The translations under genes were made by a program, and so were the position numbers. Positions 61,795 through 64,000 of a stretch of 64,000 bases of DNA are shown here, in pieces (the stretch's first letter is position 1; each line of letters opens with the position of its first letter). The notes under the pieces were generated by a model. The model had not been told where the DNA came from and did no database searches. It saw nothing but the letters and a program-made list of their open reading frames with translations. The stretch is taken from NCBI GenBank assembly GCA_963702935.1, contig OY969772.1:3720001-3784000 (forward strand), written 5' to 3'. This stretch comes from DAOTWA01 sp963702935. Lineage in GTDB: Bacteria > Chloroflexota > Anaerolineae > Anaerolineales > Anaerolineaceae.

Positions 61795-63683
61795 ATGAGA
61801 ATCTGGATACACAGCACATTACTCAAGGTATTGGTAGCAGACAAGGGTCAGAAGAGCAGCTTCAGCCAGGGATTACCCTGGTCAATCGTTATTTAATTCA
61901 GGAAGTGATCGGCATAGGGGGCATGGGGTCCGTCTATCGTGCCAGAGATTTACACTTCCCCAACGTCGTTAAGCTGGTGGCCGTTAAAGAGATGATCAAC
62001 CAGGCGCGTGATCCTCTGGTGCGCCAGACGATCGTGCAGAATTTCGAGCGCGAAGCCAACATCCTGGTCACTTTGAATCATGCTTCCATTCCACGCATTT
62101 ATGATTATTTCACGCACGATGAACGCTCTTACCTCGTGCTGGAATTCATCAACGGCAAGGACATGGAAGCCATGCTCAACGAGTTCAAGGGTTTTTCCCC
62201 GAAGAGCAGGTGGTGGGCTGGGCCGTCGAGATTTGCGAGGTGCTCCAATTTTTGCACGATCACAAACCGGAACCGATCATTTTCCGGGACATGAAGCCTT
62301 CGAACATCATGGTGAACCAGCCTGGTCACGTGATCCTGGTCGACTTCGGGATCGCCAAGATATTCAAGTCCGGGCAGAAGGGCACGATGATCGGAACGGA
62401 AGGCTATTCGCCTCCGGAACAGTATCGGGGCGAAGCCACCCCGCTGGCCGATATCTACGCTTTGGGCGCCACGCTGCACCAGATATTAACCCGCCATGAT
62501 CCCCGCCTGGAGCCCCCTTTCACTTTCGCCGAGCGCTCCATACGCGAGATCAATCCAGCCGTCTCGGCAGAGCTTGAAACGGTGATTAATACTGCCCTTC
62601 AATATAATCCAGAAGACCGCTATAAGTCTGCTGAGGAGATGAAAGAAGCCCTCCTTTCGGCTGCTCGGAAGACGGGGATGCTTTCGCGTTTGGCTTTCCC
62701 GGCCGTGACGGCCCCCATCCCGGCCAATGGCATCAAGCCGCTGTGGACCTTTGAGTGTGAAGACGAGATTTCGCGGCTCACCTACTTTTGACAATGGCTC
62801 GCTCTTTGTGGGGTGTTACGATAATAACTTGTACGCCATCGATGCGGCCAACGGGGAATTCCGCTGGAAGTATACAACTGAGGGGGGCATCACCGGCAAG
62901 CCGGCTGTGTTTGACAAGACCGTTTACGTCGGGTCTGAAGACCACCGGCTGCACGCCGTTTCCGCCTATACCGGCAAAATCGTGTGGACTTATTTCACGG
63001 ATGGGCCGGTACACGCCTCTCCGCGCATCGCCGAGGGACATGTTTTCGTTGGGTCAGACGACCAGTTCCTGCACGTGATCAACCTGAACACCAGCCGCAG
63101 GATCTGGCGCGTCGAGGCTTCCGGGATGGTGCGCTCGAGCCCCTTTATTTCCGATCACGTCTACTTCGGAAGCGAGAGCGGCGAGTTCTTCTGCGTCGAT
63201 TTTCACGGCGAGATCAAATGGCGCTTCAAAGCCAAGCGCGCCATTTCTTCTACGCCCTTCGTATCCCAGGGGGTAGTCTATTTTAGCTCGCTGGATTCTT
63301 ATCTGTATGCCCTGGATGCGAAGTCGGGTTGGGTCATCTGGCGATTCCGCATGGGCAAAGGCTCCATTTCTTCCCCGTGCAAAGCAGATAATTTGGTTAT
63401 CGTTGGGGCCGCCGATGGCTATCTGTATGCGGTGGATGCGGGGAGTGCGAAAGAGATCTGGCGCTTCCACACGGACCACCAGGTGAGCGGATCTCCGGTC
63501 GTTTACAAGGACTCGGTGTATTGCGGCTCCGCAGATGGAAACATCTATTGTCTGGAATACAAAACCGGTCGATTACGTTGGAAATTTACCACCGGCGGCC
63601 CTATCACAGGCTCGCCAGTTGTGTATAATGATATATTATATTTTGGATCAACTGATCATATACTCTACGCATTACTGGCCTGA
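61795..63683 (+). CDS. Ser/Thr protein kinase fused to a PQQ-like beta-propeller (three frameshifts)
   Basis: A protein of about 629 residues. The kinase (about residues 30-290) has the Gly loop VIGIGGMGSVYRA, the lysine in VAVKEMINQ, the loop PIIFRDMKPSNIM and VDFGIAKIFK. The C-terminal 320 residues hold about seven PQQ/WD-like repeats (GSLFVGCYDNNLYAIDAANG, KPAVFDKTVYVGSEDHRLHA, VVYCGSADGN-like). There is no membrane helix. Frame breaks lie at about 61797 (start; ATG plus one missing G gives MENLDTQH), 62192-62196 (T run; FFPEEQVVGWAVEI) and 62769-62771 (TTT; DEIRGSPTFDNG). The propeller may sense or bind a partner. A PP2C phosphatase follows. Confidence 0.82.
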
Positions 63684-63773
63684 TTGTTGCAATCTGATGA
63701 GAAAACCAGGACGTACCGGACCAACCAAATACGTAGGGAGGGGACCGAAATCTTGTGTTGAGGAGACCCTTTC

Positions 63774-64000
63774 GTGAATGAGTTCTTCCGCAAGTTATTT
63801 CGCAAGGACAGGAAGCAACCCCCTGATAATATTCAGACCGCCCCGTTGTCCGAGGAACAGATCAAGGAGGTTGCGGGTGCTGGATTAAAGTTAGAGCCCT
63901 CCCAGTTAATCGTTGGATCGGGTCAGTCCGTCGGGAAACAACGTGAACATAATGAGGATACCCTCTTTGCTCTGAACTCTTTGCTTTCGGGCAATGGCAG
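63774..64000 (+). CDS. PP2C-type protein phosphatase, N-terminal part
   Basis: The gene starts at GTG 63774, with GAGGAGA eight bases upstream, and runs off the window after 75 codons. The N-terminal 50 residues are charged. The segment VGKQREHNEDTLFALNSL is the first metal-binding motif of PP2C phosphatases (the usual form is VGxxRxxNEDS). It would reverse phosphorylation by the kinase encoded 90 bp upstream. Confidence 0.7.
   Translation, partial: MNEFFRKLFRKDRKQPPDNIQTAPLSEEQIKEVAGAGLKLEPSQLIVGSGQSVGKQREHNEDTLFALNSLLSGNG

Noticed and set aside
1..64000. CRISPR arrays, integrase/attachment sites or prophage genes
   Set aside because: No regularly spaced direct repeats, no recombinase and no phage structural genes were seen.

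Overview
The window is a 64 kb piece of a GC-rich bacterial chromosome, densely packed with genes on both strands and without rRNA, phage or CRISPR. The gene set points to Chloroflexota, probably an Anaerolineae-like lineage. The main indicators are TadE/TadG-like surface proteins beside an ECF sigma factor and a DUF5667 protein, many lipoproteins with Pro/Thr linkers, a Ser/Thr kinase fused to a PQQ beta-propeller, a DegV/FakA/Asp23 cluster and Smc-ScpAB. This placement is inferred from gene content; no marker phylogeny was possible.

Layout. 1-5.0 kb (+): end of a prepilin peptidase, an ECF sigma factor with its partner, and three TadE/TadG-type proteins, closed by a bidirectional terminator. 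5.0-23.5 kb (mostly -): ATP-type PEP carboxykinase with a structured leader, a MITE-like repeat, a multidomain lipoprotein, Asp23-nusB, a hydrolase, a LarA-type nickel racemase, an FGGY kinase, a pair of zinc-ribbon membrane proteins, rsmD, a UroD-like protein, a TPR protein, a ChlI-like AAA ATPase, a beta-flower protein, a sugar-nucleotide epimerase with GtrA, and a G5/propeller lipoprotein. 23.6-39.0 kb: scpB, rluB, a VapBC-like pair, plsX, tRNA-Leu(GAG), nnr, scpA, moaC and a fused moaD-moaE, a threonine synthase-like enzyme, rnc and smc. All three condensin subunits therefore lie within about 16 kb. 39.0-51.9 kb: a PpiC foldase, rpsF-ssb-rpsR, two FolC-like ligases tail to tail, lon behind a perfect 39-bp palindrome, coaD, recG and degV. 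51.9-64 kb: fakA, Asp23, rpmB, rpe, a Ser/Thr kinase, a Ca2+/H+ antiporter, DUF971 and DUF362 proteins, purB, and a kinase-propeller gene followed by the start of a PP2C phosphatase.

A striking feature is that at least 14 genes, including pckA, nnr, folC and an Asp23 gene, are broken by single-base indels that repair cleanly to full-length family members. Because these are housekeeping genes and mostly +1 events, I read them as uncorrected sequencing indels rather than real pseudogenes. Each is annotated as one reconstructed gene. Several genes (moaC, scpA, purB, recG) have a -10 hexamer only 6-7 nt before the start codon, which suggests leaderless transcripts. The best candidates for something undescribed are the structured RNA before pckA, the lon palindrome, the MITE-like element and the paired zinc-ribbon membrane proteins.
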